From the NCBI GenBank assembly GCA_964609695.1, contig CAZSSP010000005.1, forward strand, positions 62,001-126,000: DNA of 64,000 nt. Reading direction: 5' to 3'. The stretch comes from JAGNHS01 sp964609695. Lineage in GTDB: Bacteria; Bdellovibrionota; UBA2428. Below the pieces are notes generated by a model, which was given only the letters and a program-made list of their open reading frames with translations, had not been told where the DNA came from and searched no databases. Below, piece by piece: positions 54,595-62,662 of this stretch. How positions within the stretch are numbered: the stretch's first letter is position 1; every line of letters starts with the position of its first letter. Made by a program: the position numbers and the translations under genes.

Positions 54595-55575
54595 ATGCCT
54601 TCTTATAGCCTCTTTATAAGCGTTCCTAGAGGAGAATTAGATTCGCTCACTAATACAATAAGCCCATTAGAAGGATTTTTAGGCCTCCAAGAAACCGAAA
54701 GTTCCGATAGTGATCTATTTGCCGTACCCGAAGGAATGGAGTTTCAAGAATTTGGCACAAAAGCTGCCGAGAGATTCGACGAACATTTAAAGAAAAACAC
54801 TAGAAGCACTCACTTTATAAAAATATATTTCGAAATTGAAGAATCAGAAAAAATCAAAATTGAAAAGCAGCTTAAAAATTATGCTCCATTCAAATGGGAC
54901 CTCATCGAAAGCAAAGATTATGTTGATGAGTATAAAAAACACGTCAAAGGAAATTATATTGGGAAAAAACTCTGGGTTGGCCCTCCGTGGGATCTCCCTT
55001 CTAATAAGGATCTTATAAAATACATCATTGAGCCAGGACTTGGTTTTGGAACTGGAGAACACCCCACCACACAAATGTGTTTGGCCACTCTCGAAGAACT
55101 CAAAGATGAAATTAATCCTAAAAATATTCTTGATCTTGGATGTGGCTCAGGAATTTTAAGCATGGCTTGCTTAGATTTTTTTCCAAAAGCTTCAATCTGG
55201 GCCACCGACCTTGATCCACTTTGCGAAAATGAAGTGAGTAAAAATTTTGCCTTAAACTCAAAAGATCAATCCAAAATAAAAACTCACTTTGGCAAAGCGG
55301 CCTCTCTTAGTTCACTCAGACGAGAAGGAGCCCCTCTCTTTGATTTACTTGTTTCAAATATCTACGTGAATGTTCTCATCGATTTATTAGCTGAAATTAA
55401 TAGCTCTTTAAGCTCGGGGGCCTTTTGGTTATTAAGCGGAATTTTAGAAGATGGGAGCCAAAATCAACTCGTCGAGTTAACTCAAAAAGAAATGCGTCTC
55501 GTAAAACAACGGCGCTGCGCTCACCCTCAAAACAGTTCTGAAATATGGCTCTCAATGCTTTGGCAGAAGTCTTGA
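54595..55575 (+). CDS. prmA: ribosomal protein L11 methyltransferase (PrmA-like)
   Basis: SAM-dependent methyltransferase, expected to trimethylate ribosomal protein L11. Seen: N-terminal substrate-recognition domain, then GLGFGTGEHPTTQMCLATLEEL, motif I ILDLGCGSGILSMAC, LDPLCENEVSKNF, and VSNIYVNVLIDLL (in place of the common NIxAxxL). Start chosen at ATG 54595, giving MPSYSLFIS as in the family; GTG 54568 is also open. The N-terminal half is more divergent than the catalytic half. Confidence 0.87.
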   Translation: MPSYSLFISVPRGELDSLTNTISPLEGFLGLQETESSDSDLFAVPEGMEFQEFGTKAAERFDEHLKKNTRSTHFIKIYFEIEESEKIKIEKQLKNYAPFKWDLIESKDYVDEYKKHVKGNYIGKKLWVGPPWDLPSNKDLIKYIIEPGLGFGTGEHPTTQMCLATLEELKDEINPKNILDLGCGSGILSMACLDFFPKASIWATDLDPLCENEVSKNFALNSKDQSKIKTHFGKAASLSSLRREGAPLFDLLVSNIYVNVLIDLLAEINSSLSSGAFWLLSGILEDGSQNQLVELTQKEMRLVKQRRCAHPQNSSEIWLSMLWQKS

Positions 55576-55608
55576 TAGGAAGCACTGGCGAGGTTAAGAA
55601 ATACTGAA

Positions 55609-56154
55609 ATGATATTGAGCGGACCAGAAATTAAAAAACGTTTAGGTAAAGACATTGCCATTGATCCTTTTGTTGAAAGTCGCCTAAATCCTAATTCTTA
55701 TAATTTAACTCTTGCCCCTGAAATCATGGTCTATACGGAAATGCCTTTAGACATGAAAAAAGCCAACCCCGTAGAAAAATTCAAAATTGGAAGCGAAGGA
55801 TTGCTCTTAGAACCGGGAAAGCTTTATTTGGCTCGCACCGCTGAATACACCAAAACTTATAATTTAGTTCCAATGCTTGAAGGCCGCTCAAGTATTGGTC
55901 GTTTAGGTCTCTACATTCACGTCACCGCTGGCTTTGGTGATGTCGGTTTTGAAGGATATTGGACCTTAGAAATGCATTGCGTTCACCCTATTCGCATTTA
56001 TGCCGGAGTTGAAATCTGCCAAATTTTTTACCATCAAGTGGCCGGTGAAACGATTAGTTATGAATCTAAAAAATACCAAAGAAACGCTGGTGTTCAAGCT
56101 TCTCGTTTGTGGATGGATTTTCACGATGAAGAGAAAAATTCTGGCAACGCCTAA
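55609..56154 (+). CDS. dcd: dCTP deaminase
   Basis: Deaminates dCTP to dUTP, feeding dTMP synthesis. Seen: MILSGPEIKKRLG, NPNSYNLTL, LLEPGKLYLARTAEY, EGRSSIGRLGLYIHVTAGFGDVGFEGYWTLEM with the catalytic-loop Glu, and the C-terminal YQRNAGVQASRLW. 181 aa. Whether it also has the dUTPase activity of bifunctional members cannot be settled by eye. It follows prmA by 33 bp. Confidence 0.93.
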   Translation: MILSGPEIKKRLGKDIAIDPFVESRLNPNSYNLTLAPEIMVYTEMPLDMKKANPVEKFKIGSEGLLLEPGKLYLARTAEYTKTYNLVPMLEGRSSIGRLGLYIHVTAGFGDVGFEGYWTLEMHCVHPIRIYAGVEICQIFYHQVAGETISYESKKYQRNAGVQASRLWMDFHDEEKNSGNA

Positions 56155-56239
56155 ACTTTTTCTTAATTAGACTTACATCTTCAACATTTAAGGCTTTGTG
56201 TGTTGACCAATCTTTGCATTCATCCCTATTCACTTATCT

Positions 56240-56992
56240 ATGAAAAAAATCACCTACCTATTAAGCCACCTCCTTTTTATTATTGCTCTCGTAGTGAATG
56301 GATTAAATTCTACTCGCAGCTTTGCTGAAGAAGCACAAAAAGAAGCTTCACCTTATCTTACGGAAAACCTTCTTGAGACTTGGTTAAACGCTGTGAAAAA
56401 GGAAAATAAGGGTGTTGAGGCCGAAGAAGAAGTTATGGAAGCAGCAACAGAAGTTTCAAAATTTGCAATTTCTGTATCTCAAACAGCACTTAAACTTCTA
56501 TTAACTAATAAAAAAGAAGAATACTTAAAATTGCTTGGACCAGAACTTGCCGAGCAATCTGCCGACGACGCCGTATTAGAAGCCACTAAAGAAAGCATTA
56601 AAAAAGATATGGGCGACCAAGATAAAGGCGCTGTCGCTGTTATTAAAGTGCTCAAAGCCAATGAAGAAACTTTAGAAGCCGCAGCACTTGAGATTGTCTA
56701 CAGCCATCTCATGCTTAAACAAGGTGAAAACAATAAGTCATCCATCTACACTTATGTGACAACACTTCGAATTCCTCTTAAAGCCGTGCCTTCTATAGAA
56801 AACTCTAAAGAAATTTCTAAAATTCTTGAGCTTGATTCCGTAGTTCCCCAAGACACAAAAATCATATCTTGGAAAAAAGTAAATGGAATTCCCAAAGAAT
56901 TAATCAAGCCTACCCAGGAAAAAAAGAATGACAACGAGAAAAAACCTGCCGAAGGAAAGACTCGCAAAGCAAAACCCGAGCTGACCGCTTAA
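56240..56992 (+). CDS. exported helical protein of unknown function
   Basis: 250 aa. Signal peptide near 1-30 (LLFIIALVVNGLNSTRSFAEE). The mature protein is mostly helical and acidic (EAEEEVMEAATEVSKFAISV, DDAVLEATKESIKKDMGDQDKGAVAVIKVL), with a Lys/Glu/Pro-rich tail (PTQEKKNDNEKKPAEGKTRKAKP). No Cys, no lipobox. It is the first of two exported unknowns on the plus strand after dcd. No family recognised. Confidence 0.68.
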   Translation: MKKITYLLSHLLFIIALVVNGLNSTRSFAEEAQKEASPYLTENLLETWLNAVKKENKGVEAEEEVMEAATEVSKFAISVSQTALKLLLTNKKEEYLKLLGPELAEQSADDAVLEATKESIKKDMGDQDKGAVAVIKVLKANEETLEAAALEIVYSHLMLKQGENNKSSIYTYVTTLRIPLKAVPSIENSKEISKILELDSVVPQDTKIISWKKVNGIPKELIKPTQEKKNDNEKKPAEGKTRKAKPELTA

Positions 56993-57057
56993 TAGACGCC
57001 AGCAAATAGCTTCGAATTCTTTACAAGAACTCAGTGCGCAGATAGAATTTTCCTCAG

Positions 57058-57921
57058 ATGAAAAATCTTTGGATTCTACTAGCACTGAGTTTTTCTTTTA
57101 TGTCGACCGCTAAAACAACCTTGAGAGTTGAGGCTCCTCAACTCAATGACGTCGAAGCCTCTAAGGGAATACTGCTGAAGGCTCTCATTGAAGATGCCGT
57201 GAGATCTCATTCTAGCTACATTTTATCTCAAGACTCCAAATCTGAAGCCAATCTTACAAGTTCGCTTCATAAACTAGACAACAATTATTTATTTATAATG
57301 GCCTTAAACACAAAAGATAATAGCAGAAGTGAGAGAGTGAAATTATCAAGCCTTGATGAACTCGATACTGCTGTCTCAAGACTCTCTGATTCAGTACTCG
57401 AAGGAAAAACATTAGCCGAAACTGCTACCCAAGGTGAAATACTCAATAGAGATTCTCGATCTCGCGAAAGAGTAAAGTCGATTCGTGGTTTTGAACTAGG
57501 ATTAGGAACAGGATTTCCTCTCACCCAACCCCTTGGTGACAAAGAAGCCATGTGGGCTTTAGGTTTTGGATTTGCTTGGGATGTTGATGAAGCTTTCCTA
57601 GAAACGCGATGGGATGCACTCTCTCACTTTGGAGACAACAATCCAGGCTCCTATAACACTTTTACACTTGGGGGAAATTACTTTTGGCACGATACAAGTC
57701 GCTATGGAATTTTTAGTGGAGCTAACTTTGGATTTGCCAATAGCAGCAATTCAAAAATTCAATCTAAAAGCGGATTCCACATAGGTCTCGACACAGGCGT
57801 GCTACTTTTTCGCCATGCCGATGTTAATCTCGAATTACGGGCCCGATACATGATTATGGTCAGCCAGATTAAGGGCGCCTACCCTCAATTATTCAGCATG
57901 ATTTTAGGCCTGCATTTATAA
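57058..57921 (+). CDS. outer-membrane beta-barrel protein with periplasmic N-terminal domain
   Basis: 287 aa. Signal peptide 1-18 (LALSFSFMSTA). Residues 20-125 look like a small alpha/beta periplasmic domain; residues 140-287 alternate Gly and aromatics (FELGLGTGFPLTQ, MWALGFGFAWDVDEAFLETRW, FTLGGNYFWHDTSRYGIFSGANFG, VNLELRARYMIM) and end GLHL, as expected of an outer-membrane barrel of about eight strands. Function unknown. Follows the preceding exported gene by 65 bp. Confidence 0.72.
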   Translation: MKNLWILLALSFSFMSTAKTTLRVEAPQLNDVEASKGILLKALIEDAVRSHSSYILSQDSKSEANLTSSLHKLDNNYLFIMALNTKDNSRSERVKLSSLDELDTAVSRLSDSVLEGKTLAETATQGEILNRDSRSRERVKSIRGFELGLGTGFPLTQPLGDKEAMWALGFGFAWDVDEAFLETRWDALSHFGDNNPGSYNTFTLGGNYFWHDTSRYGIFSGANFGFANSSNSKIQSKSGFHIGLDTGVLLFRHADVNLELRARYMIMVSQIKGAYPQLFSMILGLHL

Positions 57922-57938
57922 ATTATTTTTTGGCTACG

Positions 57939-59642
57939 TTATTTATTGGCTGCCCTAAGCGCATTAATTTCATACTGCTGATCGATAAAGGGCTTCATTG
58001 TGTCTTTATAGATTTGCTTTTTATGAGTCAGGGCCGCATCTCCAGTATTGATGGCTTCAGATACGCTTTCAGGGTCTCCAATTTTTTCAATTTTTTGAAT
58101 GTAATAATGAATTTTAAGAGATTTCTTCAATAAAAACGCCTCAACTAATTCTGCTTGGCGTGCAGACATTGAAGGAAGGGCAAAAATGGCATCATCTCCA
58201 CTCGCATAATAATTTAACCGAGTTTCCAAAATAATATCTAATCCGGTCGTAAGTTGCTCAAATTCATTAAGCAACTCAGCAGTGGTTTCATTATAAATTG
58301 ATCTGAGATTTTTAAAACCTGCACCATCTTCTATCCAATCATTTCGAGCATGAGCAGCTTTAAGCCCAAAGTTTTTAAGATCTACGAAAAGCAAATTTCC
58401 TGCGCGCATTGATTTAAAATAAAATAAAGCTCTCTGCACTGTCCAAGCTTTAGGTAATAGTGTTGAAATTCTATCAATATCAGAAAATGTCAGAGTTCTA
58501 TTTTCCCCAACTTCATTTAAAAGTTGATGGATTTCTGCGACTTCATTTTTTGTTGGCACATTATCAAGTGGTAAAAAATCACCCACACTACCCGCTCGTC
58601 GATAATCACGTAACCAAACCTCTATTTCAGGTTTTCTGCTTAAAGGTATTCTCACATTACCCATCCAGTGAGCTAACTCTGTTTGACCCTCTACACTATC
58701 CACATCAAATCTCGTAGCCTTAGTGATTTCATCTTTTGAAATTCCTCCTAAATTTCCATGACCAAAAAGTTTTCGATAAGCCCACTCAAGACGGTTACGC
58801 CATTTTTTCACAGTTTCGTAATTTGAATTTTCATAACCCAACGTTTTTAACTTAAGATCAACGTGTGCATATTCCAATGTTGGACCCCTTCCGTAATGAA
58901 GAACTTCCGCAGCCCAATCCTCCCAACTCATTCCATCTACCGGCTCAGGTCGTATGTCGCGAACCCTATCTGCAAATTTTTTCCTCAATGGTTTTAAAAT
59001 TTCAGATTCAAATTTTTCAGGACTTAATTTTGAAAGCAGAACTCTGTCTTTATAATTTTGATGAACGAGTAACCCCAAAGAAAAAGCATCTGTAGTATCC
59101 AAAATTTTTGCCAATTCTTCATTGAGCATAGTTAAGGCAAACTCTGTTGTTTTAACATCCCAAGATTTATTGAGTTCTTTTAAATGCCCTATTTGAATCC
59201 AATAAGCTTGCTGGTCTTTAAATTTTTCAGGATGATTATTATATTCAGCCCAATTAAGACGCATCTTAAGCGTATTTTTAAGATCTTCTTTTAAAACTCT
59301 ACCCAACCACTCAAAATCATCTTCACCCTTATATCCATAGAATAAGTCGCTAAAGAGACGCCTGATATTTGATGGTTTTATAGCTCGAGCTATTTTCACC
59401 AATGAATTCGCACATGGCGTCTGCCTAGACGTAGGCAGTTCCTCTGGAGTGTCCATGAGCAATGGAACTTGAGAATTAACTGAAACAAGAGGCGCTATCG
59501 GGCGATGAGCCGCTTTACGTGAAGGCCTCATTTTGGAGGATTTAGCTGCTAAAGAATTTTCACTTGTTAGGAAAATTACGAAAAAGCCTAATAGCAAAAT
59601 ACTAGAAAGCTTTAAAAGATTTCGAATCGGAGCAGGCAGCAT
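57939..59642 (-). CDS. large exported protein with a GGDEF-like C-terminal segment
   Basis: 567 aa with a signal peptide (about 8-32, LLLGFFVIFLTSENSLA). Residues 85-400 are helical and unrecognised. From 415 the sequence reads LLFVDLKNFG (417-426), then a helical stretch, then YYASGDDAIFALP (478-490), which resembles the DxDxFK ... GGDEF arrangement of nucleotide-cyclase folds with a degenerate signature. Export makes a cytoplasmic diguanylate cyclase role unlikely. Fold call is tentative. It converges on the barrel gene. Confidence 0.65.
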   Translation of the reverse strand: MLPAPIRNLLKLSSILLLGFFVIFLTSENSLAAKSSKMRPSRKAAHRPIAPLVSVNSQVPLLMDTPEELPTSRQTPCANSLVKIARAIKPSNIRRLFSDLFYGYKGEDDFEWLGRVLKEDLKNTLKMRLNWAEYNNHPEKFKDQQAYWIQIGHLKELNKSWDVKTTEFALTMLNEELAKILDTTDAFSLGLLVHQNYKDRVLLSKLSPEKFESEILKPLRKKFADRVRDIRPEPVDGMSWEDWAAEVLHYGRGPTLEYAHVDLKLKTLGYENSNYETVKKWRNRLEWAYRKLFGHGNLGGISKDEITKATRFDVDSVEGQTELAHWMGNVRIPLSRKPEIEVWLRDYRRAGSVGDFLPLDNVPTKNEVAEIHQLLNEVGENRTLTFSDIDRISTLLPKAWTVQRALFYFKSMRAGNLLFVDLKNFGLKAAHARNDWIEDGAGFKNLRSIYNETTAELLNEFEQLTTGLDIILETRLNYYASGDDAIFALPSMSARQAELVEAFLLKKSLKIHYYIQKIEKIGDPESVSEAINTGDAALTHKKQIYKDTMKPFIDQQYEINALRAANK

Positions 59643-59782
59643 TTCGCAACAACCTCAACATCTGCCACAGCTCCAAATTCCACACCTTTGAGCATTTTAT
59701 CTTAATTGAGTGAATAATTGGACTAAAAGCCTATGATAATTAACACTTAAAGCGTATATATTTTAGAGGCACTGTCTAAAAC

Positions 59783-60160
59783 TTAGTCAAAACTAACTTC
59801 TTCGGTAGCGCCACAGGTACTGCAACCACCACCCGTTGCACATTCTTGGCACTTACCACTTCGCCCTTGTCCGCACTCTTCATTTTTACAGGGACGATTC
59901 AAATCACCATTCCAAAAAAAGAGTTCCCAGTCCTTAGCAAATTCGCTAGCCGCAAAACTTCTAGCCTTTTCAAAACTATCAAATTCCCAACTTCCGACCT
60001 CAGAATATGGAAAACTATTGTGGATAAATACCTGATATACATAGCTCTGTGTAACGGGGTCAAATACAAGGTTAATTCCCCCTTCTTTTCGATCACTTAC
60101 AAAAACGCTACGTTCAGCATTTTCTTCTTTCATTGCCATGATACGAATAAAGTTATTCAC
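59783..60160 (-). CDS. small protein with C-terminal cysteine cluster
   Basis: 125 aa. GTG start at 60160 behind GAGG. The first 85 residues form a small alpha/beta unit (GGINLVFDPVTQSYVYQVFIHN, GSWEFDSFEKARSFAASEFA); the end holds six Cys (91, 96, 104, 107, 113, 116) in CxxxxC, CxxC and CxxC spacing with many Gly, suggesting a zinc or metal site. No signal peptide. Divergent from nth, start codons 63 bp apart. Not recognised. Confidence 0.68.
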   Translation of the reverse strand: MNNFIRIMAMKEENAERSVFVSDRKEGGINLVFDPVTQSYVYQVFIHNSFPYSEVGSWEFDSFEKARSFAASEFAKDWELFFWNGDLNRPCKNEECGQGRSGKCQECATGGGCSTCGATEEVSFD

Positions 60161-60223
60161 ATTTTATCCTCAAGCCTAAAAAGCCTAAAATTCTTTAACA
60201 AAATAGCTTATAAAGGCTCTTTT

Positions 60224-60859
60224 ATGACTAAAAGCCAGAAAGCACAATACATAAGCCAAAGACTTGCTGAACTTTACCCCAACCCCAAACCCCCACTCAC
60301 TCATACGGACCATTATACGTTGCTCATAGCCGTTTTATTGTCTGCTCAATGTACTGATAAAAGAGTTAACCAAATCACTCCTCTATTGTTTGCAAAGGCT
60401 AAAAATCCAGAGGAAATGATAAAGCTTGGTCAAAAAGAAATTCTTAAAATTGTGAGACCCTGCGGTCTTCCCCAACAAAAATCCTCAGCTATTTATAATT
60501 TATCTAAAATACTGGTCGATAAATACAATTCAAATGTTCCCAACACTTTTGAAGATCTCGAAAGCCTTCCTGGAGTAGGACACAAAACAGCGTCAGTAGT
60601 GATGAGCCAGGCTTTCGGGATAGCCGCCTTTCCTGTGGACACTCATATTCATCGATTGGCGAAAAGATGGAAACTCAGTTCAGGCAAATCCGTTACCCAA
60701 ACGGAACGAGATTTAAAAAAGATTTTTCCTGAAAAGCTTTGGAACAAACTTCATCTTCAAATTATTTTTTACGCTAGAGAATATTGTACGGCTTATAATT
60801 GCGATGGAAAAACATGTGAAATTTGCAGCACTGTGAATAATTGCACCAAGCCCCAATAA
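60224..60859 (+). CDS. nth: endonuclease III (DNA glycosylase/AP lyase)
   Basis: Removes oxidised pyrimidines and nicks abasic sites. Seen: LLSAQCTDKRVNQ, helix-hairpin-helix LPGVGHKTA with catalytic Lys121, and Asp139 in FPVDTHIHRLAKR. The C-terminal iron-sulfur motif has C198-x2-C201-x5-C207 as usual, but the first ligand is either C188 (x9) or C193 (x4), not at the standard x6 spacing. 211 aa from the ATG at 60224; upstream sequence in frame is open but not homologous. Confidence 0.94.
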   Translation: MTKSQKAQYISQRLAELYPNPKPPLTHTDHYTLLIAVLLSAQCTDKRVNQITPLLFAKAKNPEEMIKLGQKEILKIVRPCGLPQQKSSAIYNLSKILVDKYNSNVPNTFEDLESLPGVGHKTASVVMSQAFGIAAFPVDTHIHRLAKRWKLSSGKSVTQTERDLKKIFPEKLWNKLHLQIIFYAREYCTAYNCDGKTCEICSTVNNCTKPQ

Positions 60860-60899
60860 ACTAAATTCTGGCTTTATGAGTTAGAAATTTATAAATCAT

Positions 60900-61235
60900 C
60901 TATTTTTTTGAAAAGCAGCTATATCGAAAGTCAGAATCATTTTTGGAATAAAGATAGCGAAATTTGATGCAAGCTAAATTTCTAGCTTGAAAAATTTCCC
61001 CAGCAAAGGAACGCTCATAACCGCGCCCCCCTGTTTCATGTTCGCAAGCTTGAGACACCACTGACTGACTCAACAAAGTGCAAAGTTCCTTACAAGCGAA
61101 TGGCTCATTATCTAATATTCGTATTTTAAGAGTAGTCTTTTCCCATAATGAATTTTCACGACATTCAGGAACTTCAGCAAAAGACTGCAAAGCAATTAAC
61201 AAAGATATAGAAATAATGGATTTATATTGAAACAT
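60900..61235 (-). CDS. small exported six-cysteine protein under a TPP riboswitch
   Basis: 111 aa. Signal peptide about 1-20 (IISISLLIALQSFA), mature protein of about 90 residues with six Cys (25, 48, 52, 64, 89, 107), likely paired in three disulfides. No family recognised; no lipobox. Its ATG lies 8-10 bases after a purine-rich GGAAGGA that is also the 3' edge of a thiamine-pyrophosphate riboswitch aptamer. No gene follows on this strand before nth (convergent), so it appears to be the only target of the riboswitch. A thiamine-related role (binding, uptake or salvage outside the inner membrane) is inferred from control alone. Confidence 0.75.
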   Translation of the reverse strand: MFQYKSIISISLLIALQSFAEVPECRENSLWEKTTLKIRILDNEPFACKELCTLLSQSVVSQACEHETGGRGYERSFAGEIFQARNLACIKFRYLYSKNDSDFRYSCFSKK

Positions 61236-61242
61236 TTTAGTA

Positions 61243-61331
61243 TCCTTCCGCCAGCATTACCTGGATCAAGTTTATTGGGTCGCTCAATTAACATGAGCCT
61301 CTCAGCCATCTACTTAGACAGCTCCCCAGTT
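61243..61331 (-). promoter_or_regulatory. TPP (thi-box) riboswitch
   Basis: Read on the minus strand: GGGGAGC (61327-61321), a P2 stem GCTGTCT...AGATGGC, the conserved CTGAGA, a perfect P3 stem GCTCA...TGAGC, GACCC, then CTTGATCCAGGTAATGCTGGCG and GGAAGGA. This is the thi-box order (GGGGTGC, CTGAGA, ACCC, CCTGATCTGGATAATGCCAGCG, AGGGA). The last element doubles as the ribosome-binding site of the small exported gene, so ligand binding could hide it. The closing P1 stem is not obvious. Confidence 0.9.
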
Positions 61332-61477
61332 GATTTAATTAACTTCTATCAATATTTTTTATTAGAAACAAATCCCTAAAAAATGTATTTTTGACACATT
61401 AATTAAATTCATACACCCAGGATTTATTATGAGATAATAGCTGTCTATACCACGAAAAGTTTAGGAGGCTGCATTTA

Positions 61478-62521
61478 ATGGAAAACCATTTAAAGAATTT
61501 AAAATTTCCAATCGAAGCTACTGCGCGCACGGCCTTTTATCTTATTCCGGCAATTTCAGCCCAAGTTTTTTTAGGCCACTTAAACAATCCCAAGATTAAA
61601 GAATTTAGAAATCGAATGAGTCTTTGGGATAATCTTAAAGAAATCAAAAATCTATACGCTCAAGACCAAGCCAACATTTCAAAGGGCTACTATTTAGCTC
61701 CTGAAAAGATTATTCCAGATATTAAAAATTACCTCTTAATGAACGTTAAAAATGCTTTTGATTTGCTAAAAGTAAAAAGACGAATAAAAAATAAAGATGT
61801 CCGAGTTTTTGATGAAAAAATTTGTCCTTCGGATTTTCCTCCTTATTTTAGACAAAGCTTTCATTATCAAAGCGATGGATACTTTAGCTCTGATTCTGCA
61901 GAACTCTACGATCACCAAGTCGAGCTTGTCTTCACAGGCACCGCACAAGCTATGCGAAGGCATGGAATTAAAGCCATATCTCTAATAAGCGGAAATACAA
62001 ATTATCCACGATTAGATAAGCTAAAAATACTAGACATTGCTTGTGGCACTGGCCCTTTTACTTCTGAGCTGGAACGACATTTTCCAAAAAGTGAAATTCA
62101 TGGAGTAGACCTCAGCCCCTGGTATCTTTCCGAGGCTCAAAATAAATTCCCGCAATCAAATATAAAATGGCAATTTGCTAAAGCAGAAAAACTTCCCTTT
62201 GATGACGAAAGTTTTGATATCGTAAGTTCAGTCTATCTCTATCATGAATTACCCGAAAAAATTCGAAAGCAAGCCGCTAAAGAAATGCTTCGAGTCCTAA
62301 AGCCCGGAGGCACTCTTGTACATATTGATAGTATTCAAAAGGGTGACGTAGCCGAGCTCGACGTTGGTCTTGAGGTCTTTCCGCAAGCTTATCATGAACC
62401 TTATTTCAAAAATTATATAAGCCAAAACACAGAAGCGCTTTTTGAAAAACTTGGTCTCCAAAACGTCAATTCAGACTATGCCTTTTACTCTAAAATAATC
62501 CGTGGCCATAAAAAGAATTAA
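61478..62521 (+). CDS. class I SAM-dependent methyltransferase
   Basis: 347 aa, substrate unknown. The C-terminal 170 residues are a UbiE/Methyltransf_11-type domain: ILDIACGTGPFTSELE (motif I), EIHGVDLSPWYLSEAQ, AEKLPFDDESFDIVSSVYLYHELP, MLRVLKPGGTLVHID. The N-terminal 170 residues are family-specific and unrecognised. A strong AGGAGG precedes the ATG at 61478. It starts about 150 bp from the riboswitch and reads away from it, so it is not controlled by it. A large inverted repeat begins 9 bp after the stop. Confidence 0.85.
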   Translation: MENHLKNLKFPIEATARTAFYLIPAISAQVFLGHLNNPKIKEFRNRMSLWDNLKEIKNLYAQDQANISKGYYLAPEKIIPDIKNYLLMNVKNAFDLLKVKRRIKNKDVRVFDEKICPSDFPPYFRQSFHYQSDGYFSSDSAELYDHQVELVFTGTAQAMRRHGIKAISLISGNTNYPRLDKLKILDIACGTGPFTSELERHFPKSEIHGVDLSPWYLSEAQNKFPQSNIKWQFAKAEKLPFDDESFDIVSSVYLYHELPEKIRKQAAKEMLRVLKPGGTLVHIDSIQKGDVAELDVGLEVFPQAYHEPYFKNYISQNTEALFEKLGLQNVNSDYAFYSKIIRGHKKN

Positions 62522-62529
62522 CTCTTTAT

Positions 62530-62662
62530 CGCTAAAGAAGTTGAGTGAGTGCTTTTTAACTAAGACGTCCTCGTTTCAAGAATACACAATTAACAAATGG
62601 CTAAAACGGTATGAAACTGCGGATTGTCTTAGCTAAAAAGCACTCACTCAACTTCTTTAGCG
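62530..62662. repeat. 37-bp inverted repeat with 59-bp spacer
   Basis: Left arm 62530-62566 (starts CGCTAAAGAAGTTGAGTG) and right arm 62626-62662 (ends CAACTTCTTTAGCG) are reverse complements at 36 of 37 positions; the mismatch is in TAACTAAGAC versus TAGCTAAGAC. The right arm includes the last codon and stop of prkA. There is no target-site duplication and no long T-run. It may be a bidirectional terminator or transcript-stabilising stem, or a relic of a small inverted-repeat element. Confidence 0.85.

Noticed and set aside
59846..60223. Upstream in-frame extension of nth
   Set aside because: It runs antisense through the small cysteine-cluster gene and has no endonuclease III homology; the ATG at 60224 gives the family N-terminus.
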